Source of the DNA: Prevotella sp.
GTDB lineage: Bacteria; Bacteroidota; Bacteroidia; Bacteroidales; Bacteroidaceae
NCBI GenBank assembly: GCA_017508965.1
Contig: JAFWQT010000013.1
Coordinates: 1 to 37,205 of the forward strand
Reading direction: 5' to 3'
Length of the DNA stretch: 37,205 nucleotides
Both the position numbers and the translations under genes were made by a program. Position 1 is the first letter of the stretch; each line of letters starts with the position of its first letter. The notes under the pieces are model-generated. The model worked only from the letters and a program-made list of their open reading frames with translations. It searched no databases and was not told the origin of the DNA. This document shows positions 22,163-30,610 of this stretch, piece after piece.

Positions 22163-23644
22163 ATGATATACAACAATATGATTAAAAAGTTAGGCCAAGG
22201 CTTAAAAAGCCTGGTGCCCGTCTGCGTCTTGACTATCGCCCCACTGGCGGCAAGCGCACAGAATAATGACGATGAGATAACTATTATCGACCCTAACGGT
22301 CAGCAGGAGGTGTTCGAGGTGCCCGAAGCATTGACCAACGAGGTGGACTCGCTGCTGAAACTCTATCACTCGCAAATGTATCTGACACCCGATGGTGACT
22401 GTCAGTATCGCGACGAGAATCCCTATTTCTCTGATGAGGTGTACAAGGAGCGTCTCATGCGCATGCCAAATATTATGGAGATGCCCTACAACGAAGTGGT
22501 GCGCAAGTTCATCGACCGCTATGCTTCGCGGATGCGCAGGGCCGTGGGCTACTGGCTGGGAGCCAGCAATTTCTACATGCCCATTTTCGAGCAGGCACTC
22601 GAGACCTACAACATGCCGCTCGAACTGCGCTACCTGCCCGTCATCGAGTCGGGACTGAACCCAAAAGCAACGTCACGCGTAGGTGCTGCAGGCCTTTGGC
22701 AGTTCATGCTCGTCACAGGCAAGCAGTACGGACTGACGGTGAACTCGCTCGTCGATGAGCGCCGCGACCCCATTAAGTCGTCGTATGCCGCTGCCCATTT
22801 CCTGAGCGACCTCTATAAAATCTTCGGCGACTGGAATCTCGTGATTGCCGCTTATAACTGCGGTCCAGAGAACATCAACCGTGCCATACACCGTGCTGGC
22901 GGAGAGCGCGACTACTGGAAGATATATCCCTATCTGCCTAAGGAGACGCGCGGCTATGTGCCTGCCTTCATCGCAGCCAACTATATCATGAACTACTATT
23001 GCGAGCACAACATCTGTCCTATGCGCACTCAGTTGCCCGCAAAGTCAGATACCGTAGTGGTGAACCGTGACGTGCACCTGAAGCAGGTGGCTGCCGTCTG
23101 CCAGCTTTCTCTCGAGGAATTGCGCACGCTGAACCCCCAGTATCGCCGCGACATCGTGAACGGCAGTTCAGCTCCATCAATCATCCGTTTGCCCGAAATG
23201 GCTGTCAATACATTTATCGACTACGAGGACTCCATCTACAACTACAATACGGAGACGCTGCTCACCAAGCGCTCGGAAGTAGCCGTAGAGGAAGCCAAGC
23301 CCGAAGTGATGCGCTATACTCCGACCACCTATACTGCCCCCAGGCAGATGAGTCGTCATGAGCGCAGGGCACTTGCCGCCAGCAACAAGAGTTCCCGCCA
23401 CGACCGCAAGGTGTCGAGAGAGGAACGTCGCTCAAAACACAAGGCCGACCGCGAGGACCGTCATTCCAAGAAAGGTAAGCGCGGCAAGGGCAAGCGCGAG
23501 GTTAGCCAGAGCGTCACTATCAAAGAAGGCCAGACGCTCTCCGAGATAGCACGCAAGAACCACACCACGGTCGACAAGCTTAAGAAGCTGAATGGCATCA
23601 AGGGCTCTAACATCCGCGCCGGCAAGAAGCTGAAGGTGAAGTAG
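22163..23644 (+). CDS. Membrane-bound lytic transglycosylase (MltD-like) with LysM
   Basis: 493 residues. Signal peptide near residues 6-33 (ATG at 22178 is an alternative start). The SLT domain (about 140-280) carries the catalytic Glu162 in LPVIESGLNP, followed by GLWQFM and ALNCGP-like AAYNCGPENINRAI. It cleaves the glycan strands of peptidoglycan to form 1,6-anhydro ends. A degenerate LysM-like stretch (about 300-345) and one clear C-terminal LysM (about 449-493, VTIKEGQTLSEIARKNHTT) bind the wall. Residues 395-447 form a very basic, low-complexity linker rich in R, K, H and S. It lies 38 bp after the DUF5683 gene and 64 bp before rsh. Confidence 0.93.
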   Translation: MIYNNMIKKLGQGLKSLVPVCVLTIAPLAASAQNNDDEITIIDPNGQQEVFEVPEALTNEVDSLLKLYHSQMYLTPDGDCQYRDENPYFSDEVYKERLMRMPNIMEMPYNEVVRKFIDRYASRMRRAVGYWLGASNFYMPIFEQALETYNMPLELRYLPVIESGLNPKATSRVGAAGLWQFMLVTGKQYGLTVNSLVDERRDPIKSSYAAAHFLSDLYKIFGDWNLVIAAYNCGPENINRAIHRAGGERDYWKIYPYLPKETRGYVPAFIAANYIMNYYCEHNICPMRTQLPAKSDTVVVNRDVHLKQVAAVCQLSLEELRTLNPQYRRDIVNGSSAPSIIRLPEMAVNTFIDYEDSIYNYNTETLLTKRSEVAVEEAKPEVMRYTPTTYTAPRQMSRHERRALAASNKSSRHDRKVSREERRSKHKADREDRHSKKGKRGKGKREVSQSVTIKEGQTLSEIARKNHTTVDKLKKLNGIKGSNIRAGKKLKVK

Positions 23645-23708
23645 CCCTCAGGCCGCTGGGCCGGCTGCCGCATTTGTTCTTTAAACATCAAACTAAGAGA
23701 CTATACTT

Positions 23709-25994
23709 ATGGAAGAGCAGAAGAAACAATACCCCATCACAGAGGAAGAGGGGGAGAAAATGGTTGACGAGGCTTTCCAGCATTTGCTCGACAGCTATGT
23801 GGCATCGCCTCACCGAAAGAAGGTGGACATCATCACCAAGGCATTCCACTTCGCCCGTCAGGCACACAAAGGTGTGCGCCGTCTCTCGGGAGAGCCCTAC
23901 ATCATGCACCCCATCGCCGTGGCACAGATAGCCTGTTCCGAAATGGGACTGGGCTCCACCAGTATCTGCTCTGCATTGCTCCACGACGTGGTCGAGGACA
24001 CCGACTACACCGTGGAAGACATTTCCAACATCTTCGGGCCGAAGATAGCACAAATCGTCGACGGACTGACCAAGATCTCGGGCGGCATCTTCGGCGAGCA
24101 GGCATCGGCACAGGCCGAGAACTTCAAGAAGCTGCTGCTCACCATGAGCGAGGACATCCGCGTCATCCTCATCAAGATATGCGACCGTCTGCACAACATG
24201 CGCACGCTCGCCTCGCAGCCCGCCAACAAGCAGTATAAGATTGCCGGCGAGACGCTCTACATCTATGCGCCGCTGGCCAACCGTCTCGGCCTCAACAAGA
24301 TCAAGTCGGAGCTGGAGAACCTCTCCTTCCGGTTCGAGCATCCCGAGGAATATGCCAAGATAGAGATGCAGCTCAGCGAGACCGCCGGCAAGCGCAACGA
24401 GCTGTTCAACGACTTCATCGCACCCATCGAGGCCGCCCTCAACAAGATGGGACTGAAGTATCGCATCATGAAGCGCGTCAAGACTCCTTATTCCATCTGG
24501 AACAAGATGCAGGCCAAGCACGTCAACTTCGACCAGATCTACGACATACTTGCCGTGCGCATCATCTTCACCCCCAGCAGCGAGGAAGTGGAAATCAACG
24601 AGTGCTTCGATATCTACGTGGCACTCTCCAAGATATACAAGAGCCATCCCGACCGCATGCGCGAGTGGCTCAACCATCCCAAGGCCAACGGCTACCAGGC
24701 GCTCCACGTGACGCTCATGTCGAACCAGGGTCGTTGGATAGAGGTGCAGATTCGTTCCGAGCGCATGGACGAAGTGGCCGAGCAGGGATTTGCCGCCCAC
24801 TGGAAATACAAGGAGGGCGCAGAGATCACCGAGGACGAAGGCGAGCTGGGCGACTGGCTCTCCACCATCAAGGAGATACTCGACGATCCGCAGCCCGACG
24901 CCATGGATTTCCTCGACGCCATCAAGCTCAATCTCTTTGCATCCGAAATCTTCGTGTTCACGCCCAAGGGTGAAATCAAGACCATGCCCGCCGGCTGCAC
25001 CGCCCTCGATTTCGCTTTCCAGATACACACCTTCCTGGGCAGCCATTGTATTGGCGCCAAGGTCAATCATAAACTCGTGCCTCTCAGCCACAAACTCGAG
25101 AGTGGCGACCAGGTGGAAATCCTCACCAGCAACTCTCAGCACGTGGATCCATCGTGGGTGAACTTCGTGTCTACGGCCAAGGCCAAGGGCAAGATACAGG
25201 CCATACTGCGCCGCGACAACCGTGAGTCGCAGAAGGAGGGCGAGCGCATACTCACTGAATTCCTGGCCCGCCACGACATGGAAGTGACCACTTCGGCTCT
25301 CGACAAACTCTGCGAGCTCCATGAAGTGCGCCGCCACGAAGACCTCTTCCTGGCCATCGGACTGAAGAACATCATCCTCGGCGACAAGGACATCGACGAA
25401 ATCTACGGCCGGCGCTCGCGCGACGGCGAGCAGAAGTCAAAGGGCTGGCGCCGCTATGTGCCTTTCGTGGGCAAGAAGAAAAGCGACAAGGAGAAGGAGG
25501 AAAAAGACGACCGCAGCTATTTCGTCGTGGGCAAGGACTTCAACCGCAAGAAGCCTGTTGTCATCACCGACGAGAACCTCGGCCAGTTCATCTTCCCCTC
25601 GTGCTGCCATGCCATCCCCGGCGACGATGCGCTCGGCTTCATCGACGGCCGCAACCGCATCGTCATCCACCAGCGCAACTGCCCCGTGGCCTCCAAGCTG
25701 AAGTCCACCTACGGCAAGCGCATCCTCGACGCCAAGTGGGACATGCACAAGCGCCTCTTCTTCGATGCCACCATCACCATCAGCGGTATCGACCGCATCG
25801 GACTGCTCAACGAAGTCACGCAGGTCATCTCCGGCCAACTGAACGTTAACATCCACCGCATCGACATCACCTGCGACGAGGGCATCTTCAACGGGAAAAT
25901 TGAGCTCCGCATCCACGACCGCGAAGACGTGACCACCATCATCTCTCTGCTGAAAGGCATCAATGGACTTCAGGAAATCAATCAGATCATCTAA
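23709..25994 (+). CDS. Bifunctional (p)ppGpp synthetase/hydrolase, RelA/SpoT family
   Basis: 761 residues, full-length RSH. Order of parts: HD hydrolase (about 40-200) with His53, His67 and His92-Asp93 and the ED pair in LLHDVVEDTD, all present, so hydrolysis is probably active; synthetase (about 255-370) with YDILAVRIIF and GYQALHVT near residue 328; TGS (about 415-478); helical and conserved-cysteine regions (FPSCCHAIPGD); and ACT (about 685-760). It makes and removes the alarmone (p)ppGpp in response to starvation. It starts from ATG at 23709 after AGACTATACTT. The pectinesterase gene begins only 15 bp after its stop. The gene is GC-rich and has very long antisense open frames, which are shadows. 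Confidence 0.97.
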   Translation: MEEQKKQYPITEEEGEKMVDEAFQHLLDSYVASPHRKKVDIITKAFHFARQAHKGVRRLSGEPYIMHPIAVAQIACSEMGLGSTSICSALLHDVVEDTDYTVEDISNIFGPKIAQIVDGLTKISGGIFGEQASAQAENFKKLLLTMSEDIRVILIKICDRLHNMRTLASQPANKQYKIAGETLYIYAPLANRLGLNKIKSELENLSFRFEHPEEYAKIEMQLSETAGKRNELFNDFIAPIEAALNKMGLKYRIMKRVKTPYSIWNKMQAKHVNFDQIYDILAVRIIFTPSSEEVEINECFDIYVALSKIYKSHPDRMREWLNHPKANGYQALHVTLMSNQGRWIEVQIRSERMDEVAEQGFAAHWKYKEGAEITEDEGELGDWLSTIKEILDDPQPDAMDFLDAIKLNLFASEIFVFTPKGEIKTMPAGCTALDFAFQIHTFLGSHCIGAKVNHKLVPLSHKLESGDQVEILTSNSQHVDPSWVNFVSTAKAKGKIQAILRRDNRESQKEGERILTEFLARHDMEVTTSALDKLCELHEVRRHEDLFLAIGLKNIILGDKDIDEIYGRRSRDGEQKSKGWRRYVPFVGKKKSDKEKEEKDDRSYFVVGKDFNRKKPVVITDENLGQFIFPSCCHAIPGDDALGFIDGRNRIVIHQRNCPVASKLKSTYGKRILDAKWDMHKRLFFDATITISGIDRIGLLNEVTQVISGQLNVNIHRIDITCDEGIFNGKIELRIHDREDVTTIISLLKGINGLQEINQII

Positions 25995-26009
25995 AAATAA
26001 ACTACCATT

Positions 26010-26996
26010 ATGAACAAACTACTGATTCTTGCCGCTGCCCTGCTCACAGCTGTCAGCTCAACGGCCGCTAACAAGTACGACAATCCTGATACGCTCTTCG
26101 TGGCACGCGACGGCACCGGAGAATTCCGCACCGTCAATGAGGCCGTCGAGGTGTGTCGTGCCTTCATGGAATATCATAAGGTCATCTTCGTGAAGAAAGG
26201 AGTCTATAAGGAAAAAGTCATTATTCCCTCATGGCTTACCAACATTGAGATCTGTGGCGAGGATGCCCAGCAGACCATCATTACCTACGACGACCATGCC
26301 AATATCCGCATTCCGAAAATCGGCGACGAGGGAGCTGCCACCCAGCCCATGGGAACCTTCCGTACCTACACTGTCAAAGTAGAGGGGCAGGATATCACTT
26401 TCAAGAACATCACCATCGAGAATAATTCGGCACGATTGGGCCAGGCTGTGGCACTCCATACCGAGGGCGACCGTCTGAAGTTCATCAATGTCCGCTTCCT
26501 CGGCCATCAGGACACGGTCTATACTGGTGTGGGTGGCACCCGCTGCTATTTCGACCACTGCTACATCGAGGGAACAACCGACTTCATCTTCGGTCCTAGC
26601 ACCGCTTGGTTTGAGCAGTGCACAATTAAGAGCAAGGCCAATTCGTACATCACCGCCGCCTCCACGCCAAAGGACGTGAAATACGGCTACGTATTCAATC
26701 GTTGTAAACTAATTGCCGCCGAGGGAGCCGACAAAGTATTCCTTGGCCGTCCCTGGCGCCCCTACGCCTACACCTTATTTATAAATACAGAAATGGGCAG
26801 CCACATTGTACCCCAAGGATGGGAAAACTGGCGCAATCCCGAAAACGAAAAGACAGCCCGCTATGCTGAATATGGCAGCACAGGCCCCGGAGCCAATGCC
26901 AAAGCCCGTGTGTCATGGGCCCGCCAACTCACTAAGAAGGAAATACAGCAAATCACCCTCCAGGCCGTCATGGGCGACTGGGAGATCAAGAGATAG
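26010..26996 (+). CDS. Pectin methylesterase, CE8 family
   Basis: 328 residues with a signal peptide (MNKLLILAAALLTAVSSTAA). It is a carbohydrate esterase family 8 beta-helix enzyme that removes methyl groups from homogalacturonan. The expected motifs are present: KKGVYKEKV, GQAVALHTEGD, GHQDTVY with Asp168, TTDFIFG with Asp191, and LGRPWR with Arg247, the usual acid, nucleophile and arginine. It acts in the periplasm or at the cell surface, opening pectin to the GH28 enzyme encoded 6 kb downstream. It sits 15 bp after rsh and probably shares its transcript at least in part. SusC follows after 327 bp. Confidence 0.95.
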   Translation: MNKLLILAAALLTAVSSTAANKYDNPDTLFVARDGTGEFRTVNEAVEVCRAFMEYHKVIFVKKGVYKEKVIIPSWLTNIEICGEDAQQTIITYDDHANIRIPKIGDEGAATQPMGTFRTYTVKVEGQDITFKNITIENNSARLGQAVALHTEGDRLKFINVRFLGHQDTVYTGVGGTRCYFDHCYIEGTTDFIFGPSTAWFEQCTIKSKANSYITAASTPKDVKYGYVFNRCKLIAAEGADKVFLGRPWRPYAYTLFINTEMGSHIVPQGWENWRNPENEKTARYAEYGSTGPGANAKARVSWARQLTKKEIQQITLQAVMGDWEIKR

Positions 26997-27042
26997 AGAG
27001 TCATCCTTCCATCCCTTGCATCTAAAGGAATAAGCAGACCGG

Positions 27043-27131
27043 GTACAAACTAATTTACTTTGTTCTCCATCCGATGATGTTTTGCAGGTCATCCGATGCG
27101 TAGTTGAAGAACAAACTAAATTAGTTTGTAC
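27043..27131. repeat. 24-bp inverted repeat upstream of susC
   Basis: Positions 27043-27066 and 27108-27131 are reverse complements at 23 of 24 positions (the sole mismatch is C/G at the 16th base); each includes GTACAAACTAATTTA or its complement. The 41-nt spacer carries two ATCCGATG copies. Either a long transcript hairpin ending CE8 transcription or a double operator for the susC promoter would fit. Confidence 0.8.
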
Positions 27132-27194
27132 TCGACGTTATAAATGCAACAATGACCTTTTATAATAGGCAAACTAAAAAAAACTATAAAAATA

Positions 27195-27226
27195 TTTGAT
27201 TAATCAAAAGAAAGTTCGTACCTTTG
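27195..27226 (+). promoter_or_regulatory. susC promoter
   Basis: TTTG (27195-27198), 20 nt, TACCTTTG (27219-27226), followed by C: an exact consensus promoter. The -33 box is the left half of the perfect 14-nt palindrome TTTGATTAATCAAA (27195-27208), a candidate operator. Confidence 0.85.
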
Positions 27227-27323
27227 CACTACAAAACATGCTACTACAACGGACAAATCCGAATTAAGATTGCCCTAACGCGATTTTATTTAACAAACCT
27301 AAGTATAACTAAAACAAAAATCT

Positions 27324-30300
27324 ATGTATCAACAAATCAGAAGAGCCATTATGGCTTCACTCCTGACCATGTTCTGCTTCGTGGCGTTCGCGCAGAAGAC
27401 AGTGACGGGTACAGTGAAAGACGCTAATGGAGAACCCATGATTGGTGTGACTATTGCCACAGGCACAGGTACTGGTGCGGTTACCGACATTGATGGTAAC
27501 TTCACCATTCAGAATGCCTCGCCATCGACAGTGCTGAACATCTCCTACGTGGGTTACAAGTCGCAAACCGTCAAGGTGGGCAGCAGCAATGCGCTGAACA
27601 TCGTGCTGCAGGAAGACAACACCACGCTGGAAGACGTCGTCGTGATCGGTTACGGCACGATGAAACGCCGCGACCTGACTGGTGCCGTGGCATCAGTAAC
27701 GGGTGAAAAGCTGGCCGCTAACCCTGTATCCAATGTGGCACAGGCACTCCAGGGACAGCTTCCCGGTGTGAGCGTAGCCGCACAGGACGGACGCCCGGGT
27801 GCCACCATGTCAATCCGTGTACGTGGAGGTGGTTCAATCACCCAGTCGAACGACCCACTGTTTATCGTTGACGGTGTACAGGTGAGCGACATCAGCGACA
27901 TCCCTGCCGACAACATCGAGAGTATCGACGTGCTGAAGGATGCTGCCTCAACGGCCATCTACGGTGCCCGCGGTGCCAACGGTGTGATTCTCGTCACTAC
28001 CAAGGGCTCAAAGGGTGAAGGAACAGCCAAGGTGAAGTACAATATGTATTATCAGATTAAGACTCCGTCGTACAAGCCCGAGGTGCAGGATGCCTACGAT
28101 TATGTGCTCCACAACTGGAGTTATGCCAAGGCATACGGTGAGACCTACGGTCAGGGCGTGGCTTCTTATTTCGGACTTGGCAGTGCCAACGGCAACCACC
28201 TGAACGAATACAAGAACATCGGCGTTCACAACTACGTGGACGATGTCCTGGAGACAGCCCATTCCTGGAACCACGACTTGTCTCTCTCTGGTGGTAACCA
28301 GAATACGAAGTACTACGCATCCCTCAACTACGTGACCGACGAAGGTAACCGAATCAAGACCGGTATGAACCGCTGGAATGCAAACTTCAAGATTTCCCAG
28401 AAGATTACAAAGAACCTGAACTTCGATGCCGACCTCCGCTATTCGGAAATGAAGTTCGAAGGCACCAGTTTCGACTATGCCGCCGGTAACTCGGTATACG
28501 GTTTCCGTCCCATCGACAATCCGCTGGGCAGCGGTGAGCCTTCCGACCTCGGTATGGGTAGTGCCAGCGTCGAGGACATTAGCAATCCTTTGTCGATCAT
28601 CGACAACTACAGCAGTGTTAACCGCCGACAGCGCATCCGCGCCATGGGCACGCTGACCTGGAACGTTATCAAGGGTCTCACGGCCAAGACGGAACTCTCG
28701 CTGAGCCGCAACTGGAGCAAGCGTGAAGAGTGGGACGGCGGAAAGTCATCCACTCCCTACAACAAGGCTACCCTGACACAAGGCGACGGATACGGCGTCC
28801 GCTGGGCTTCTACGCTGAACTATCAGGTGCAAGGCCTGGGCGAAAATCATGACCTCTCTTTCCTGGCCGGTAACGAGGTGCTTGCTTCGAAATCCAACAG
28901 CAGCAGCATGATTGGTGCAGGCTATCCTGCGGAATACACTCAGGATCAGGCATTCGGTTTCTTCCAGATGTTCAACATGATTGGCGACAGCCAGATTGCC
29001 AGCGCCGCCCAGAAGGTTACCAACTCCACCTATACTATCGGTGAGCCTAAGCACACGCTCTCCTGGTTCGGACGTGCCAACTACAATTTCCTTGGGCGCT
29101 ACCTCTTTACCGCCACGTTCCGTGCAGACGGTAGCTCTAACTTCGCCCCCAACCACCACTGGGGCTACTTCCCTGCAGCTGCCGTGGCATGGCGCATTAA
29201 CGATGAGCCTTTCATGGAAAGCAGCAAGGAATGGCTCGACAACCTGAAACTGCGTCTCTCATTCGGTACTTCCGGTAATGACAACATCGACGCTTCGCTT
29301 TGGAAAGAATATTGGGAACCCGCAGTGGATTGGTCGAGCGGCAGCCGCAAGGTGACGTTCTCGCCCGGTGCTGTGCTGGCTAACCCCGACCTGAAGTGGG
29401 AGACCACCATCAGCCGCAACCTCGGTATCGACTTCGGTTTCTGGAACGGTAAGCTGCGCGGTAGCCTCGATGTGTATTGGAATTCCACCAAGGATATTCT
29501 GATGCGCGTCCCCGTTGCCGAAAGCACCGGTCACAGCTACCAGTACCAGAATGTTGGCGAGACCTCAAACAAGGGTGTCGAATTGGCCATCTTCTATGAG
29601 ATTATCCGTTCGAAGGACTTCAATCTGAGCGTCAATGCCACTTACAACTACAATAAGAATAATGTGGAGAAGGTGCTCGAAGGCGTGAATGCCGACACCA
29701 ACACCAACTGGGGTTCTTCCATGAAACGTCCCTACAACGACTATATCATCCGCGAAGGTGAGCCCGTGGGAACCATTTACGGCTACAAGAGCGCTGGATT
29801 CTATACCGTTGACGACTTTACCGTGAGCAACGGCGTATGGACGCTGAAGCCTGGGGTGGCCGACATGGGTAGCAACGTGACCAACTATCCCGGCAGCGTC
29901 TCCGCACTTTACAACCTTCCCGAAGGTCAGGTGGCTTTCCCGGGTATGGTCAAGTTTGAAGATACCGACGGCGACGGCACCATCACCGAGGAAGACTGCC
30001 AGGTGGTAGGCCACACCATGGCCCAGCACACCGGCGGCATCAATCTCAATGCCAGCTACAAGGGCTTCGACTTCTCGGCAGGCTTCACCTATCAGATTGG
30101 CGGTGATGTGTATAACGCCAATGCCATGCACTCCATGATGGGTAACAAAGACACCAGCTTCGGATGGAACCGTCTCGGTCTCATCTCCGACTGCTGGAAG
30201 ATTTATGACGTCGATGCCAGCGGCGATCTCTATGCCGTGACCGACCCGAGCGCCCTCGCTGCGCTGAATGCCGGTGCAGCTCATGCCCTGCCTTATGCAG

Positions 30301-30590
30301 AGTACGGTCTCGTTTCTTCTGAGTTTATCGAAGATGCTTCTTACCTCCGACTGAACACCCTTACCCTGGGCTACACGCTGCCACGCGCACTGACAAAGAA
30401 AGTGGGCATCAGCAACCTGCGCGTTTACTTCACCGGTGGTAATCTCTTCTGCATCACAGGTTACGACGGAAGCGACCCCGACGTGAACACACGTCCCGGC
30501 GGCAACAACGGTTTCCCCACTCCTAACTATGACTGGAACTCTTACCCCCGGGCAAGAACCTATACCTTCGGTCTTAACGTAACATTCTAA
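27324..30590 (+). CDS. SusC/RagA family TonB-linked outer-membrane transporter
   Basis: 1088 residues, normal for SusC. Signal peptide (about 1-23), carboxypeptidase-like regulatory domain (about 25-100, TVTGTVKDANGEPMIGV), TonB box region (LEDVVVIGYGTMKR at about 108), plug with ANPVSNVAQALQGQLPGV and the D-A-A-S-T-A-I-Y-G-A-R-G-A-N-G-V landmark near residue 210, and a beta-barrel ending in an aromatic residue (TFGLNVTF). It forms the barrel of a SusCD complex that imports oligosaccharides with TonB energy. It pairs with the SusD gene 20 bp downstream. With CE8, GH28 and GH43 around it, the cargo is probably pectin-derived oligosaccharide; that is inference. Confidence 0.97.
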   Translation: MYQQIRRAIMASLLTMFCFVAFAQKTVTGTVKDANGEPMIGVTIATGTGTGAVTDIDGNFTIQNASPSTVLNISYVGYKSQTVKVGSSNALNIVLQEDNTTLEDVVVIGYGTMKRRDLTGAVASVTGEKLAANPVSNVAQALQGQLPGVSVAAQDGRPGATMSIRVRGGGSITQSNDPLFIVDGVQVSDISDIPADNIESIDVLKDAASTAIYGARGANGVILVTTKGSKGEGTAKVKYNMYYQIKTPSYKPEVQDAYDYVLHNWSYAKAYGETYGQGVASYFGLGSANGNHLNEYKNIGVHNYVDDVLETAHSWNHDLSLSGGNQNTKYYASLNYVTDEGNRIKTGMNRWNANFKISQKITKNLNFDADLRYSEMKFEGTSFDYAAGNSVYGFRPIDNPLGSGEPSDLGMGSASVEDISNPLSIIDNYSSVNRRQRIRAMGTLTWNVIKGLTAKTELSLSRNWSKREEWDGGKSSTPYNKATLTQGDGYGVRWASTLNYQVQGLGENHDLSFLAGNEVLASKSNSSSMIGAGYPAEYTQDQAFGFFQMFNMIGDSQIASAAQKVTNSTYTIGEPKHTLSWFGRANYNFLGRYLFTATFRADGSSNFAPNHHWGYFPAAAVAWRINDEPFMESSKEWLDNLKLRLSFGTSGNDNIDASLWKEYWEPAVDWSSGSRKVTFSPGAVLANPDLKWETTISRNLGIDFGFWNGKLRGSLDVYWNSTKDILMRVPVAESTGHSYQYQNVGETSNKGVELAIFYEIIRSKDFNLSVNATYNYNKNNVEKVLEGVNADTNTNWGSSMKRPYNDYIIREGEPVGTIYGYKSAGFYTVDDFTVSNGVWTLKPGVADMGSNVTNYPGSVSALYNLPEGQVAFPGMVKFEDTDGDGTITEEDCQVVGHTMAQHTGGINLNASYKGFDFSAGFTYQIGGDVYNANAMHSMMGNKDTSFGWNRLGLISDCWKIYDVDASGDLYAVTDPSALAALNAGAAHALPYAEYGLVSSEFIEDASYLRLNTLTLGYTLPRALTKKVGISNLRVYFTGGNLFCITGYDGSDPDVNTRPGGNNGFPTPNYDWNSYPRARTYTFGLNVTF

Positions 30591-30610
30591 ATCATAAGGA
30601 GAAAACAAAT

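Larger units (their letters stand above)
26997..27323 (+). other. Control region between CE8 and susC
   Basis: 327 bp without a gene. From left to right it contains a 24-bp inverted repeat (27043-27131), an AT-rich stretch (27140-27190), a palindrome overlapping the -33 box (27195-27208), the susC promoter (27195-27226) and a leader of about 90 nt. Confidence 0.8.

Noticed and set aside
23688-25337. A 549-codon open frame on the minus strand
   Set aside because: It lies antisense to the well-defined rsh gene, has histidine- and valine-rich low-sense composition and no recognisable domain; GC-rich codon bias creates such shadows.
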